Origin: CBDCFV01 sp965216425
Lineage (GTDB): Bacteria > Chloroflexota > Dehalococcoidia > Lucifugimonadales > UBA3495
Length of the DNA: 64,000 nt
Assembly: GCA_965216425.1 (NCBI GenBank)
Contig: CBDCFV010000005.1
Span: 496,001-560,000, forward strand
Direction: 5' to 3'
In this document: in pieces, positions 52,419-61,410 of the stretch
Layout: every line of letters starts with the position of its first letter
How positions within the stretch are numbered: position 1 is the first letter of the stretch
Position numbers and translations under genes: made by a program
The notes under the pieces: generated by a model
Seen by the model: only the letters and a program-made list of their open reading frames with translations
Databases searched by the model: none
What the model was told of the DNA's origin: nothing

Positions 52419-53638
52419 TGGTAGTTTAAAGAGTCTGAATCAAGGCGCTATTCTGAGCAACAGACTGGGTTGAAGTGAGGTGGTGGTATGGTTAGGGAAA
52501 AGTACGGAGTCCGGTTGACGCCGGAGCAGCGGAACCAACTGGAACACCTGGTACGAGCGGGTAAAAGTACCGCTCGGGTGACTACTCGGGCTCGGATACT
52601 GCTCAAGACCGACGCTGGTTGGGCCGCGCCCCGGGTTGCCGAGGCACTGGACGTGGCGGAGGGCACGGTGTTCCGCATCAAGCGCCGCTTTGCCGAAGCT
52701 GGATTAGCTGGGGCGCTGCAAGACCGGGTCCAAGCGAACCGGTACCGGAAGCTGGAGGACCGGGGCGAAGCCCACCTGATCGCCCTGGCCTGTAGCCCAG
52801 CGCCGGAAGGACATGCCCATTGGACCCTGCGCTTGCTGGCTGGGAAGGTGGTGGAGTTGGGGTTGGCGTCATCCTTGTCCCACGAGACGGTGCGCCAGCG
52901 GCTCAAAAAAACGCTCTCAAGCCGTGGCAGAAGAAAGAGTGGTGCATCCCCAAGGTGAGCGCCGACTTCGTGGCCCACATGGAGGAAGTGCTGGACCTGT
53001 ACGCCGAGCCCTATGACCCAAAGCGGCCGGTGGTCTGCTTTGACGAGACCTCCACCCAGTTGCTGGCCGAGACCCAGCCGGCGCTGCCGGCCCAGCCGGG
53101 ACACCCCCTGCGGCAGGACTACGAGTACCGCCGAGAAGGCACCCGCAATCTGTTCTTGGCCTGTGAACCGTTGGCCGGTTGGCGCCACGTGGCGATTACT
53201 GAACGGCGCACGATGCAGGACTTCGCCCAGCAGATGCGCTGGCTGGTGGATGAAGCCTACCCGGAGATAGCGGTGGTGCGGGTGGTATTGGACAACCTGA
53301 ACACTCACCGCGTGGCGTCGCTGTACGAGACCTTCCCGGCAGCCGAGGCGCGGCGGATTGCCAAACGGCTGGAGTTCCACTACACGCCGAAGCACGGCAG
53401 TTGGCTGAACATAGCCTGCCCCGGCGGAGGCCGGGGGCGGAGATCGAGTTCAGCGTACTGTCCCGTTCCTGCCTGAGGCAGCGGCTCCCCGACGAGGAAT
53501 CGCTCCAACGGGAAGTCGGGGCCTCGGCGCAGGAGCGAAACGAGGCGCGGGTCACCATCAACTGGCGGTTCAACACCCAGGATGCCCGAACCAAATTACA
53601 CCGCCTCTATCCCTTCGATTCCTAACATGACTGACTAC
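52395..53638 (+). mobile_element. IS630-family insertion sequence
   Basis: An element of about 1244 bases with perfect 11-base terminal inverted repeats GTAGTCAGTCA (left, 52395-52405) and TGACTGACTAC (right, 53628-53638). It is flanked by TA on both sides (52393-52394, 53639-53640), the IS630 target duplication. It splits a HEPN gene. The transposase is damaged, so the copy is probably immobile unless helped in trans. Confidence 0.9.
52488..53625 (+). pseudogene. IS630 transposase, frameshifted and interrupted
   Basis: Frame one (52488-52958) gives the helix-turn-helix region (VAEALDVAEGTVFRIKRRFA). At a run of seven A (CTCAAAAAAACGC near 52905) a -1 shift joins the DDE region (VVCFDETSTQLLAE, VVLDNLNTH); such shifts are normal in IS630. 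A second break is not normal: after HGSWLN a 23-base GC-rich palindrome-like insert (near 53418-53441) separates it from AEIEFSVLSRSCL, which holds the catalytic Glu and continues to 53625 in another frame. The transposase should therefore be inactive. Confidence 0.85.
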
Positions 53639-53648
53639 TAGTACTCAC

Positions 53649-54041
53649 ATGGCAGGATATGTCAGCGTGTTAATCTCCGGCGTCGTTGAAGATTGCATTG
53701 AGCATCTGGTCGTGCAACGAGCGCGAAAAGTAAACGATCCTCAACTCCAGGAGTTTGTCCGATCTTCAATAGCTCAGCAGTTCAGGAATCCCCGGTCAGA
53801 AGATATAGCGAACGTCATAGGCCGATTCAGCAAGGACTACCAAAGCTCTCATCAACTTTCAGTCGGACAGGAAGCACGCGAAGCATTAGGTAGCATCGTC
53901 AGGAATCGAATGTCGCTTGCGCACCAAGGTGCACCTCAATCAAATTTTACGGTTACCGATGTCCAGAGGTATTTTGCTCTGATAGTTGGAATATTCGAAG
54001 TGGTTGAAGGAATATTGCTGCCCGACAGCACAGGCCCATGA
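53649..54041 (+). pseudogene. HEPN protein, 3' fragment, cut by IS630
   Basis: The frame carries most of a HEPN-fold protein: YVSVLISGVVEDCIEHLVVQ, then VGQEAREALGSIVRNRMSLA and an RNRMSLAH segment that supplies an RxxxxxH-like motif near residue 85. This is the body of a MAE_28990/RiboL-PSP HEPN ribonuclease, usually encoded after DUF262. Its 5' part lies at 52302-52418. Removing the IS and one TA copy still leaves the two parts one base out of frame, so the gene would not be restored by simple excision. The internal ATG at 53649 might still give a truncated product. Confidence 0.75.
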
Positions 54042-54072
54042 GAACCTGGTTATAGAGGGAAATTGACTCGCC

Positions 54073-55641
54073 ATGCCACCAACCGTCACCGTTGACATAC
54101 TTGACCGGATGCGCCCCAACTTGGCGTCGTTGGTTGGCGAGCGGGCCAAGCGATTGCAGGGGTTGCGGTATTGCGACCTTCGCATCCAAGTAAAGGAAGA
54201 GAAAGGAGCCGTTGCTGAAAACGGCAGCGAGAAGGCCAGTAGCGAGGACTATTCCTTTGACTTTGGCGTTCGGGTCATCGCAGGCGGCAGACTGAGCGCT
54301 CCGAGTTACTATGGCCGCATCCTGGGGGCCGCCGATGCAGACAATATCGAGAATGTGGTGTGGGAAGGCATCCAACAGGCCCACCAACGAGCCAGATCCA
54401 GCGCCCGCCTCAAGAACCTATCCAAGGGCCGGTTCGGCAGCTTGGCGGATAGTTTGGTCTCGGCTGACCTTGCTCCCGTGGCGATAGTCCAGGACTCGGT
54501 GTCCGCAGCGTACGTCGTGGACCCTCGGTCCGTTCCCTTGAGGGACACGGTAGCTATGGCCGTGGACGGGTGCAAGGCGGCCCAGAGCCAGAGCAGCCGG
54601 ATAGTATATGCGGCGGCATCCTCTTCCACGTTTCTCCTTCGCGAGATGTTTTTTAGTTCCGACGGCGCGGACATCGACCAGAGCTTCGCCCAAACCGAAG
54701 GATTCGTGATTGCTATTGGTGAAGGAGAGAGCGGTAGTTTCGAACTCTACGACTTCACCGGGCACCAGCGCGGATGGGAGATACTAACGGACGGCTACAA
54801 CAACGGGCCAATTATGCTGCCGAACTTCATCGACTTCTGCTCCACGCTGGGGGCCGACGCGGCGGAAGTGGCGTCGGCCCCACCATTGAAACCTCCCGAC
54901 AAGGACGTGGTGGTCGTCACCGATCCTCACTTCAACACGCTGCTGGTCCACGAGGTCGTGGGGCACCCTTCCGAACTGGACCGGGCCTTGAAGTACGAGA
55001 CCGCTTACGCCGGACGCTCCTGGTTCCTGAATAGTCTTGAAGATAATCAGATAGGCCAGCAGATAGCATCGCCGTTGGTCACCGCTTTCTCAGATCCACT
55101 GATGGAGGGATACGGGTCGTTCAAGTATGATCACGAAGGTACACCTCCTCGGAGGGCTTACATCATCCGCGACGGCGTCCTTGAGGATTTCTTGAATAAC
55201 CGCCAGACCGCCGCCATCATGGGAGTACCACCCAACGGGTCCGCACGAGCCACCGAGGCCCATCTCGTACCGTTGATTCGCATGACCAACACAGTGTTCG
55301 CTCCGGGGCAGCAAGAGCCGAGCGACATCATCGCGGAGGTTGACTCCGGTTACTACATATCCGGGCACCGCACGCCATCCATAGCCGAGTCCCGTGAGAA
55401 CTTCAGGATTACGGCAGTGAAAGTCTACGAGATTAAAAACGGGCAGTTGGGTCAACTGTACCGGGACGGCGGCATTACCTCCGATTCCCACAGCTATTTC
55501 ACTTCGATCGACGCGGTGGGCAACGACCTGCGTGTGAACCCGATTCCCAACTGCGGCAAGGGACAGCCGATGCAGGCAAAGCGCATGAGCAATGGCGGGC
55601 CGACTATGCGGGGTGTCGCCCGGCTGACCGGGCCGGGCTAG
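54073..55641 (+). CDS. tldD: TldD-type metalloprotease subunit
   Basis: A 522-residue TldD family protein. The zinc motif is HEVVGHPSELD (HExxxH), near residue 296, followed by YETAYAGRSWFLNS and the RRAYIIRDGVLEDFLNNRQTA core of the PmbA/TldD fold. TldD and TldE form a heterodimer that degrades unfolded or natural peptide substrates inside the cell. Its usual partner pmbA/tldE is at 56504, with about 860 bases of accessory genes between them. Confidence 0.92.
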   Translation: MPPTVTVDILDRMRPNLASLVGERAKRLQGLRYCDLRIQVKEEKGAVAENGSEKASSEDYSFDFGVRVIAGGRLSAPSYYGRILGAADADNIENVVWEGIQQAHQRARSSARLKNLSKGRFGSLADSLVSADLAPVAIVQDSVSAAYVVDPRSVPLRDTVAMAVDGCKAAQSQSSRIVYAAASSSTFLLREMFFSSDGADIDQSFAQTEGFVIAIGEGESGSFELYDFTGHQRGWEILTDGYNNGPIMLPNFIDFCSTLGADAAEVASAPPLKPPDKDVVVVTDPHFNTLLVHEVVGHPSELDRALKYETAYAGRSWFLNSLEDNQIGQQIASPLVTAFSDPLMEGYGSFKYDHEGTPPRRAYIIRDGVLEDFLNNRQTAAIMGVPPNGSARATEAHLVPLIRMTNTVFAPGQQEPSDIIAEVDSGYYISGHRTPSIAESRENFRITAVKVYEIKNGQLGQLYRDGGITSDSHSYFTSIDAVGNDLRVNPIPNCGKGQPMQAKRMSNGGPTMRGVARLTGPG

Positions 55642-55723
55642 ACTTCAGGGACCGGCTCGTCCAGATGGTTGTCCGGGCGAGCCACAAAACGGGCATTTCA
55701 GGAGGCCTGATAGGACCATTCGC

Positions 55724-56083
55724 ATGTCAGTGGAAATAGGAGCTCTCAAGTCCAGCAATTCGAGAATGTCGACCTTTGGTCGATACCGGGGCAGCTATAC
55801 CATGATTCCCGGCGACGCCCTGAGGGACTTGGGCATGCAACCCCAAATGTAGTTCAACTTCATCATGGCTGACGGCAGCTACACAGAATGGGAGGTAGGT
55901 CGCACTTGGGTACGTATCGGTAATCAGTCGGAAATCACCTTGGTGGTGTTCTCCAATGAAGATACCGAACCGTTGCTCGGCGCTTATAGGTTGCAGGGAA
56001 TGCTTTTGGCCGTGGATACGCCGAACGAACGGTTAGTGCCGGTTCCCGACCTGTTAAAAACGGGTATAGTTTTTGATTCATAA
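55724..56083 (+). pseudogene. Retropepsin-like (clan AA) aspartic protease, decayed
   Basis: The frame starting at ATG 55724 begins MSVEIG and ends with the family C-terminus (ADGSYTEWEVGRTWVRIGN, LGAYRLQGMLLAVDTPNERL). It is broken: the catalytic LVDTGA is readable only in a shifted frame (near 55781), one-base losses before and after it disrupt the reading, and TAG at 55850-55852 stops translation. It was once a small clan AA protease of about 125 residues. It sits between tldD and a HEPN-like gene, with which such proteases are often paired. Confidence 0.78.
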
Positions 56084-56115
56084 GATCCCGCACTTCCGGG
56101 GTAGGAAGGAGACAT

Positions 56116-56472
56116 TTGAATAGACACCAGGAATACAACGCTGCAAGCAGACAGTTCTTAAACAAAGCCTACGAGGAATTGGCTCAAGGGGACGTCGTAC
56201 AAGCCTCTGAAAAGGGTTGGGGAGCGGCGGCCCAGATGGTTAAAGCTATCGCGGAGCAGCGAGGCTGGACTCATACCAGCCACCCCGCGCTTCGCCAGAT
56301 AGTGAGCAGATTGGTGGAGGAAACGGGAGACGATAGGTTGTCCACTCTGTTCCGCGTTGCCGACAGTCTGCACATCAATTTTTACGAAAACTGGGATACC
56401 CCCATTATGGTTGAATTAGGGTTGAAGGATGTGCAACAACTCTTGGACAAGTTAGAGCCGTTGCTGGAATAG
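56116..56472 (+). CDS. PaREP1/HEPN-like helical protein
   Basis: A 118-residue helical protein related to the one at 23889-24260 (shared ASRQFLNKAYEELAQGDVVQ region with GDV-x-x-ASE-x-x-W, and A-x-x-R-x-W). An AAGGAG site precedes the TTG start. It lies 32 bases after the dead aspartic protease gene and before pmbA. HEPN-fold proteins of this size often form two-gene modules with a protease or nucleotidyltransferase; here the partner is dead while this frame is intact. The function is unknown. Confidence 0.65.
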   Translation: MNRHQEYNAASRQFLNKAYEELAQGDVVQASEKGWGAAAQMVKAIAEQRGWTHTSHPALRQIVSRLVEETGDDRLSTLFRVADSLHINFYENWDTPIMVELGLKDVQQLLDKLEPLLE

Positions 56473-56503
56473 AGATCCACAATTCAACAAGACTAAGGGT
56501 GCA

Positions 56504-58105
56504 TTGGGCATGATTCCCTTGAGCAAGTTACGCACCACCACACGAGAGGCCCTGGCTTACGTCTCGGCTCAGTCTGACGTTGCAGAAGCGGAGGTATTTG
56601 CTTCCGCCAACGGCAATTTTACCGTCCGGCTGAACTACACTTCCCATATACCCAGCAACGGGGTGGAAGAGGTCAAGTCGGTGGAGTCCTATGGGCTGGG
56701 TCTCAGGGTAGCCTTCCGTTCTACGGAAGGGGTCAGAAGCGGGTTTGGCAGCGAGCCAACGGACTTGTCGCTGGATGGAGTGCAGCGGGCGTTGGACAAA
56801 GCGCGTCAGGGCGCGGTCCGGGACCCGGAGTACGTTAGCTTGCCGATGGGGCCACAGGTTGGCGGCAGCGGTAGAAGCGACGTTGGAGCGTCAACAAGGG
56901 GGGCGGATGAGAAGTACCACGACCCGGTCATCATGCGCATGAGCAACGGCCGGTTGGTGGGCGCCGGATGGCGTATGGTAGACCGAGCCTTGGAAGTGTT
57001 CCAGTCGTCGGAAGACCTGCTGGAAATAGCTGAATCCCCGGAAACGCTGGGCAGACTGGGCTTGATCCTGGGGGGCGACCTGGTAGCGTTACAGGAGCGC
57101 ATGGCCATTGCTTCCACCCACATGCCCCGGGTGCAGACCGATGAATCGACCTTGTTAATGTCTTCCGCCACCGCCATGGTGGAGCAGCAGGCGGCCAAGG
57201 GGAGCGGGTGGTCGGTGGGCTCCCGGTGGCTGGACTTCGATGGCGAGTCGGCAGCGGAGGCGGCCAGGAACGCGATTGACTCCATGGGCGGTGTACGAGT
57301 CTCCACGGGAGCATACAGGGTGATACTGGGACCGCAAGCCCTGGCGGAAATATTGGAATGGATTCTGATGCCGGGGTTGCGGTTGGACATGCTCTATGCC
57401 GGTGTTTCCCCTTTCATGGGACGGCTTGGGCAATCGGTATCGTCAACCCAACTGAACATCTATGACGATGGGGCGGCACCAGGGTTGGCTGCTTCCAAGG
57501 CGATTACCGACGAGGGTCTCCCAACCGGGCGCACCGATCTCATACGGGACGGAGTGTTGGCAGGGCTTTTGTCCGACCATTACAATACGCAACGTATCCT
57601 GCACGATCCGAGGGGACGGGACAAACTGGGAGTCGATCCAAACCAACTCGGCCAAGCCATCGCGCCCCGCAATGGATTTCGTCCCGGCAACGGCGGAGGA
57701 CGGGACTTCGCTTCTCCGCCGGGCATAGTGCCAACAAACCTCATCGTGCATGGCAACAACCCTGTGTCCAGTGAGGAACTGCTTCGTTTGGTGGGCGACG
57801 GCGTGTACATAGGCCGCATCTGGTACACCTATCCGATCAACGGGTTATCCGCCGGGGACTTCAGCGGCACGGTGGTGGGGGATTCCTACGTAATACGCGA
57901 CGGGCGGTTGGCGGAACCCATCAGACCCAATACGCTGCGTATGAACGACAATGTGTTGAGGGTAATCAACAACGTCATCGGCGTGGGGTCACAGCGACGC
58001 CCCACCGTGCGATGGTCGTCCGACCAAGTTACTTGGGCCCCGGAGTTGGCTGTCGGCGGGTTTGAGTTGGAAGAAATATCCGAAGACATGGATATGGAGC
58101 GATAG
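56504..58105 (+). CDS. pmbA: TldE/PmbA-type protease subunit
   Basis: A 533-residue PmbA/TldE family protein. It lacks the HExxxH of TldD but keeps the fold: VILGPQALAEILEWILMPG, then SFLADHYNTQRIL-like (here LLSDHYNTQRIL) and GVYIGRIWYTYPINGLSAGDFSG. It is the partner of TldD encoded upstream; in the heterodimer only TldD carries the zinc. Confidence 0.92.
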   Translation: MGMIPLSKLRTTTREALAYVSAQSDVAEAEVFASANGNFTVRLNYTSHIPSNGVEEVKSVESYGLGLRVAFRSTEGVRSGFGSEPTDLSLDGVQRALDKARQGAVRDPEYVSLPMGPQVGGSGRSDVGASTRGADEKYHDPVIMRMSNGRLVGAGWRMVDRALEVFQSSEDLLEIAESPETLGRLGLILGGDLVALQERMAIASTHMPRVQTDESTLLMSSATAMVEQQAAKGSGWSVGSRWLDFDGESAAEAARNAIDSMGGVRVSTGAYRVILGPQALAEILEWILMPGLRLDMLYAGVSPFMGRLGQSVSSTQLNIYDDGAAPGLAASKAITDEGLPTGRTDLIRDGVLAGLLSDHYNTQRILHDPRGRDKLGVDPNQLGQAIAPRNGFRPGNGGGRDFASPPGIVPTNLIVHGNNPVSSEELLRLVGDGVYIGRIWYTYPINGLSAGDFSGTVVGDSYVIRDGRLAEPIRPNTLRMNDNVLRVINNVIGVGSQRRPTVRWSSDQVTWAPELAVGGFELEEISEDMDMER

Positions 58106-58151
58106 CGGCGACCAGACCAAGCGTCATTCTTGAGACCAAGAGGTATATCTC

Positions 58152-58955
58152 ATGGCAGGCAACGAAGTTAGTTTCACAAAGCAGGGCGGCGTGGCGACCA
58201 TTACTTTGAACCGCCCGGAGTCCCGCAACGCTCTCACCCCTGAGATGGTAGACGAATTGGGTGAAGCCATACGCTCATGCCGAAGCGCAGAGGTGCGGGC
58301 GGTGATAATAACCGGAGCGGGCGGGTTTTTCTGTTCCGGGGCGGACGTGAAGGACTTCAAGGACCAGTTCGACCAAGGCGGCGCGGAAGCACTGCACCAA
58401 CACTTGGAGAGACTGGCGGGGGCCCTGCATCAAGACGTTGTTCTCCAAATCCGGCAGTTGGAGAAGCCGGTGATCGCAAGCATCCACGGCGTCGCCGCGG
58501 GAGCGGGGTTCAGCTTGATGCTGGGATGCGACATGCGGATGGCGGCGAGCGACGCCAGGTTCCTGATGGCCTACGGCAACATTGGGGCCACCGCCGACGG
58601 CGGATCGACCCACTTCCTGCCCCGCTTGGTCGGCGCGGGCAGGGCAATGGAGCTTTACTTGGCCAACCAGCCAACTAGCGCCGAGAGGGCGTTGGAGATA
58701 GGGCTTGTCAGCCAGGTTTGCCCCTCGGCTGACCTCGACCGGCATGTCCTGGAGACGGCCACCCGGCTGTCTGAAGGTCCCACGGTTGCTTACGGCCGCG
58801 TAAAGGCCCTGTTCGATGCCTCTTGGGACACGGACCTGGCGGCGCAGTTGGACGCGGAAACCGAGACAATCAGCGGGATAGCCCTTACCAACGACTTCCA
58901 GGAGGGGATCCGGGCTTTTTCGGACAAACGGCGCCCTTGGTTCCAAGGGCGGTAA
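58152..58955 (+). CDS. Enoyl-CoA hydratase/isomerase family protein
   Basis: A 267-residue crotonase-fold protein. The oxyanion-hole segments are ITGAGGFFCSGADVKDF near residue 55 and IASIHGVAAGAGFSLMLGCDMR near 110. The second catalytic Glu position reads TADGGSTHFLPRLVG, where the usual Glu before Gly is replaced by an isomerase-like pattern, so hydratase and isomerase cannot be told apart. It acts on acyl-CoA. It stands alone, convergent with mutS2. Confidence 0.88.
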   Translation: MAGNEVSFTKQGGVATITLNRPESRNALTPEMVDELGEAIRSCRSAEVRAVIITGAGGFFCSGADVKDFKDQFDQGGAEALHQHLERLAGALHQDVVLQIRQLEKPVIASIHGVAAGAGFSLMLGCDMRMAASDARFLMAYGNIGATADGGSTHFLPRLVGAGRAMELYLANQPTSAERALEIGLVSQVCPSADLDRHVLETATRLSEGPTVAYGRVKALFDASWDTDLAAQLDAETETISGIALTNDFQEGIRAFSDKRRPWFQGR

Positions 58956-58986
58956 CCAGCGGGGTACGGCCTATCAGGGCCGGACT

Positions 58987-61410
58987 TCAGGAAAGGGCGA
59001 CCACCGTCACTCCGTCGTCACTGGTTTCGGGGTCGAAGGGGGGCCTTTTTGTCAGGGGATGGCTGCTCAAGTACTCCCTGATGGCCCGCCGCAGGGTGCC
59101 GGTGCCCTTACCGTGAATAATGCGCAGCTCATTCACGCCGTCCAGGGCCGCGTCGTTCAACAAGCTTTCCACTTTGAGCAGCGCATCTTCTACCCGCAAC
59201 CCCCGGAGGTCTGTCTCCGATGTTGCCGCACGGCGCACGGGGCGGTCGAAATAGACGCCCTGCCGCGCGGCGACCGCATGGGCACCGGCGGGGCGTTCCA
59301 GTTGGTACACCGGAATCCTGGCTCGCATGGTGCCCAACAAGACCTCTACCTGGTCTTCGGTGTCCAGCGGGCTGATGACTTCCACAGGCCGGGGTATGCC
59401 GCGGATGAAGACCCTGTCACCGCTGATCAACTTCTCCTGCCAAGGCGTCCTCTTTACTTCGATGGGCTGCCATTGGGCAGAGCGGACCTGCCGGGAGATT
59501 TCCTGCAACTGGGACCGTTGTTCCTGGATGTTCTGTCGGGACTCGGACTGGTCCAGGGCACGCTCCGCTTGCTGCAAACGGTCCAATAAATCGGCGATTT
59601 GGTCCATCAATTCCTGACGGGTATCCTCCAGCATCTCCGCCTTGACGGCTTCGATGGACGACAACCGTTCTTCCACTTCAGCCTGTTGTTGCTTGGATAG
59701 GGCCACGGTCTCGATTGCTTCGTGGCGCAGTTGGTCGACAATCGTCCGTTCTTCCTGGATTTCGCCCAACAAGTTTTCTATAACCTGGTCCGTCGGCGAC
59801 ATCCAGGAACGTGCTTCCTCAATTATCTCTGATGGCAACCCGAGCCCGGCGGCGATGGTCAAGGCGTAGCTACGTCCGGGTACACCTTGAGTAACCCGGT
59901 AGGTAGGTGCCAAGGTCTGGGGGTCGAGGTCAACGCTGGCGTTGACCATGCCGTGACATTCCTGCACATAACGGGCGACGCCCCGGTGGTGGGTTGTGGC
60001 TATCAACAACGGTCCCTGGCGTTGGAAGTGGCTCAGAATGGCTGCGCCAAGGGCCGCGCCCTCCTCAGGGTCGGTGCTGGTACCCAACTCGTCCACCAAC
60101 ACCAGCGAGTAGGGAGTGACTTGACCCATGATGGACAGGAGATTCTTGACGTGAGAGCTAAAAGTAGACAGGGCTTGTTCGATGCTTTGCTGGTCGCCGA
60201 TGTCCGCGTAGACAGCGTCTATCCTGGGAAAAGAGGCTTCTTCAGCCGGCACGTGCAGGCCGGCGTGGGCCATCAACGTCAGCAGCCCCACGGTTTTCAG
60301 GGCGACGGTCTTGCCACCGGCGTTGGGACCGGTAATCAGCATCACCTGATTTTCCCTTCCGAGTTGCAGGCTGATGGGCACGACGGCGCCGGTGAGCAAG
60401 GGATGGCGAGCGGCGCTCAACCGCATACGCCGCTCATCTACCGGAGGGTCTGTAACTTGGGGAGCGGTAGCCCGCAGCGTTATGGAGTAACGGCCCTTGG
60501 CCATGCTGAGGTCCAGCCGAGCCACCAAGTCCAAGGTGAGCAACAAGTCCTCACCGGCTTGGCTCACCAGATTGGACAACTGCCGGAGCACCCGTTCAAC
60601 CTCCCTCTCTTCGGCCAGCCGGGCTTCCCTCCAATGGTTGCCTTGGTCAATAGCGCCCATAGGTTCGATGAAGACGGTTGCCCCGCTGTCGGATACATCG
60701 TGAATAATGCCCGGCACCCGCTGCCGCATCTCGGCTTTGATCAACAAGACAAAGCGGCCGTTGCGCTGGGTTATCAACGGCTCCTGCACCACCTCCAGCC
60801 TTTGGAACCGGCGCAGGGTGCGCTCCATTATCTGGTTCAGCCGCTGCTGAATGTCACGGCATTCCTGGCGCATCTGGCGCAAAGCCGGACTTGCATCGTC
60901 CAGCACTTCTCCGGAGGGGCTGATGGCAGCAGCAATAGCCATGTAGACCGGAGTAAGGTCAGGAATATTCTCCGCATAGGCGGACAGCAGCGGGAATTCC
61001 TCGTGGCGGGACACGTTGTCCCGGTTGTAACGGGCCGCGTGAATCAACTCGTGAATCGCGTAGAGTTCCTCTCCGCGAATGAGGCCGCCCAAAAGCGCGC
61101 GTTGGACGTATTCCCGAAGGTCTATCCCCGGCCCAAACTCCAGTGCGCCGCCGCGCTCCAAGTATTGTTTAGCTTCGGCGGTCTCCTGCAGCCGGTTGGC
61201 AATTTCCAGCAAGTGTTGGGAAGGGGTGAGAGACTCGGCCAGTTCGCGACCGATATGAGTGCGGGTGTGGGCCGCCACTTGGGTGCGAACCTGGTCGAAC
61301 CCAAGGAGGTCCAGCGACTCCTGCGAGCTTTTCACCGCAGAGATTCCCAAGTCTTTCAACTCCATAGAAGAATACTCTGCGCTCCTGGCGTTCTCCATCG
61401 TCAAGTCCAT
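58987..61410 (-). CDS. mutS2: MutS2 ATPase with Smr endonuclease domain
   Basis: An 807-residue MutS2. The order is a clamp/lever N-terminus (1-330), the ATPase with GPNAGGKTVALKT near 347 and LVDELGTSTDPEEG near 425, a coiled coil at 530-650, and the C-terminal Smr domain with DLRGLRVEDALL and HGKGTGTLRRAI. MutS2 suppresses recombination and, in Bacillus, splits collided ribosomes through the Smr domain. Its ATG overlaps the end of the VLRF1 gene by ten bases, linking it to ribosome rescue. Confidence 0.95.
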   Translation of the reverse strand: MDLTMENARSAEYSSMELKDLGISAVKSSQESLDLLGFDQVRTQVAAHTRTHIGRELAESLTPSQHLLEIANRLQETAEAKQYLERGGALEFGPGIDLREYVQRALLGGLIRGEELYAIHELIHAARYNRDNVSRHEEFPLLSAYAENIPDLTPVYMAIAAAISPSGEVLDDASPALRQMRQECRDIQQRLNQIMERTLRRFQRLEVVQEPLITQRNGRFVLLIKAEMRQRVPGIIHDVSDSGATVFIEPMGAIDQGNHWREARLAEEREVERVLRQLSNLVSQAGEDLLLTLDLVARLDLSMAKGRYSITLRATAPQVTDPPVDERRMRLSAARHPLLTGAVVPISLQLGRENQVMLITGPNAGGKTVALKTVGLLTLMAHAGLHVPAEEASFPRIDAVYADIGDQQSIEQALSTFSSHVKNLLSIMGQVTPYSLVLVDELGTSTDPEEGAALGAAILSHFQRQGPLLIATTHHRGVARYVQECHGMVNASVDLDPQTLAPTYRVTQGVPGRSYALTIAAGLGLPSEIIEEARSWMSPTDQVIENLLGEIQEERTIVDQLRHEAIETVALSKQQQAEVEERLSSIEAVKAEMLEDTRQELMDQIADLLDRLQQAERALDQSESRQNIQEQRSQLQEISRQVRSAQWQPIEVKRTPWQEKLISGDRVFIRGIPRPVEVISPLDTEDQVEVLLGTMRARIPVYQLERPAGAHAVAARQGVYFDRPVRRAATSETDLRGLRVEDALLKVESLLNDAALDGVNELRIIHGKGTGTLRRAIREYLSSHPLTKRPPFDPETSDDGVTVVALS

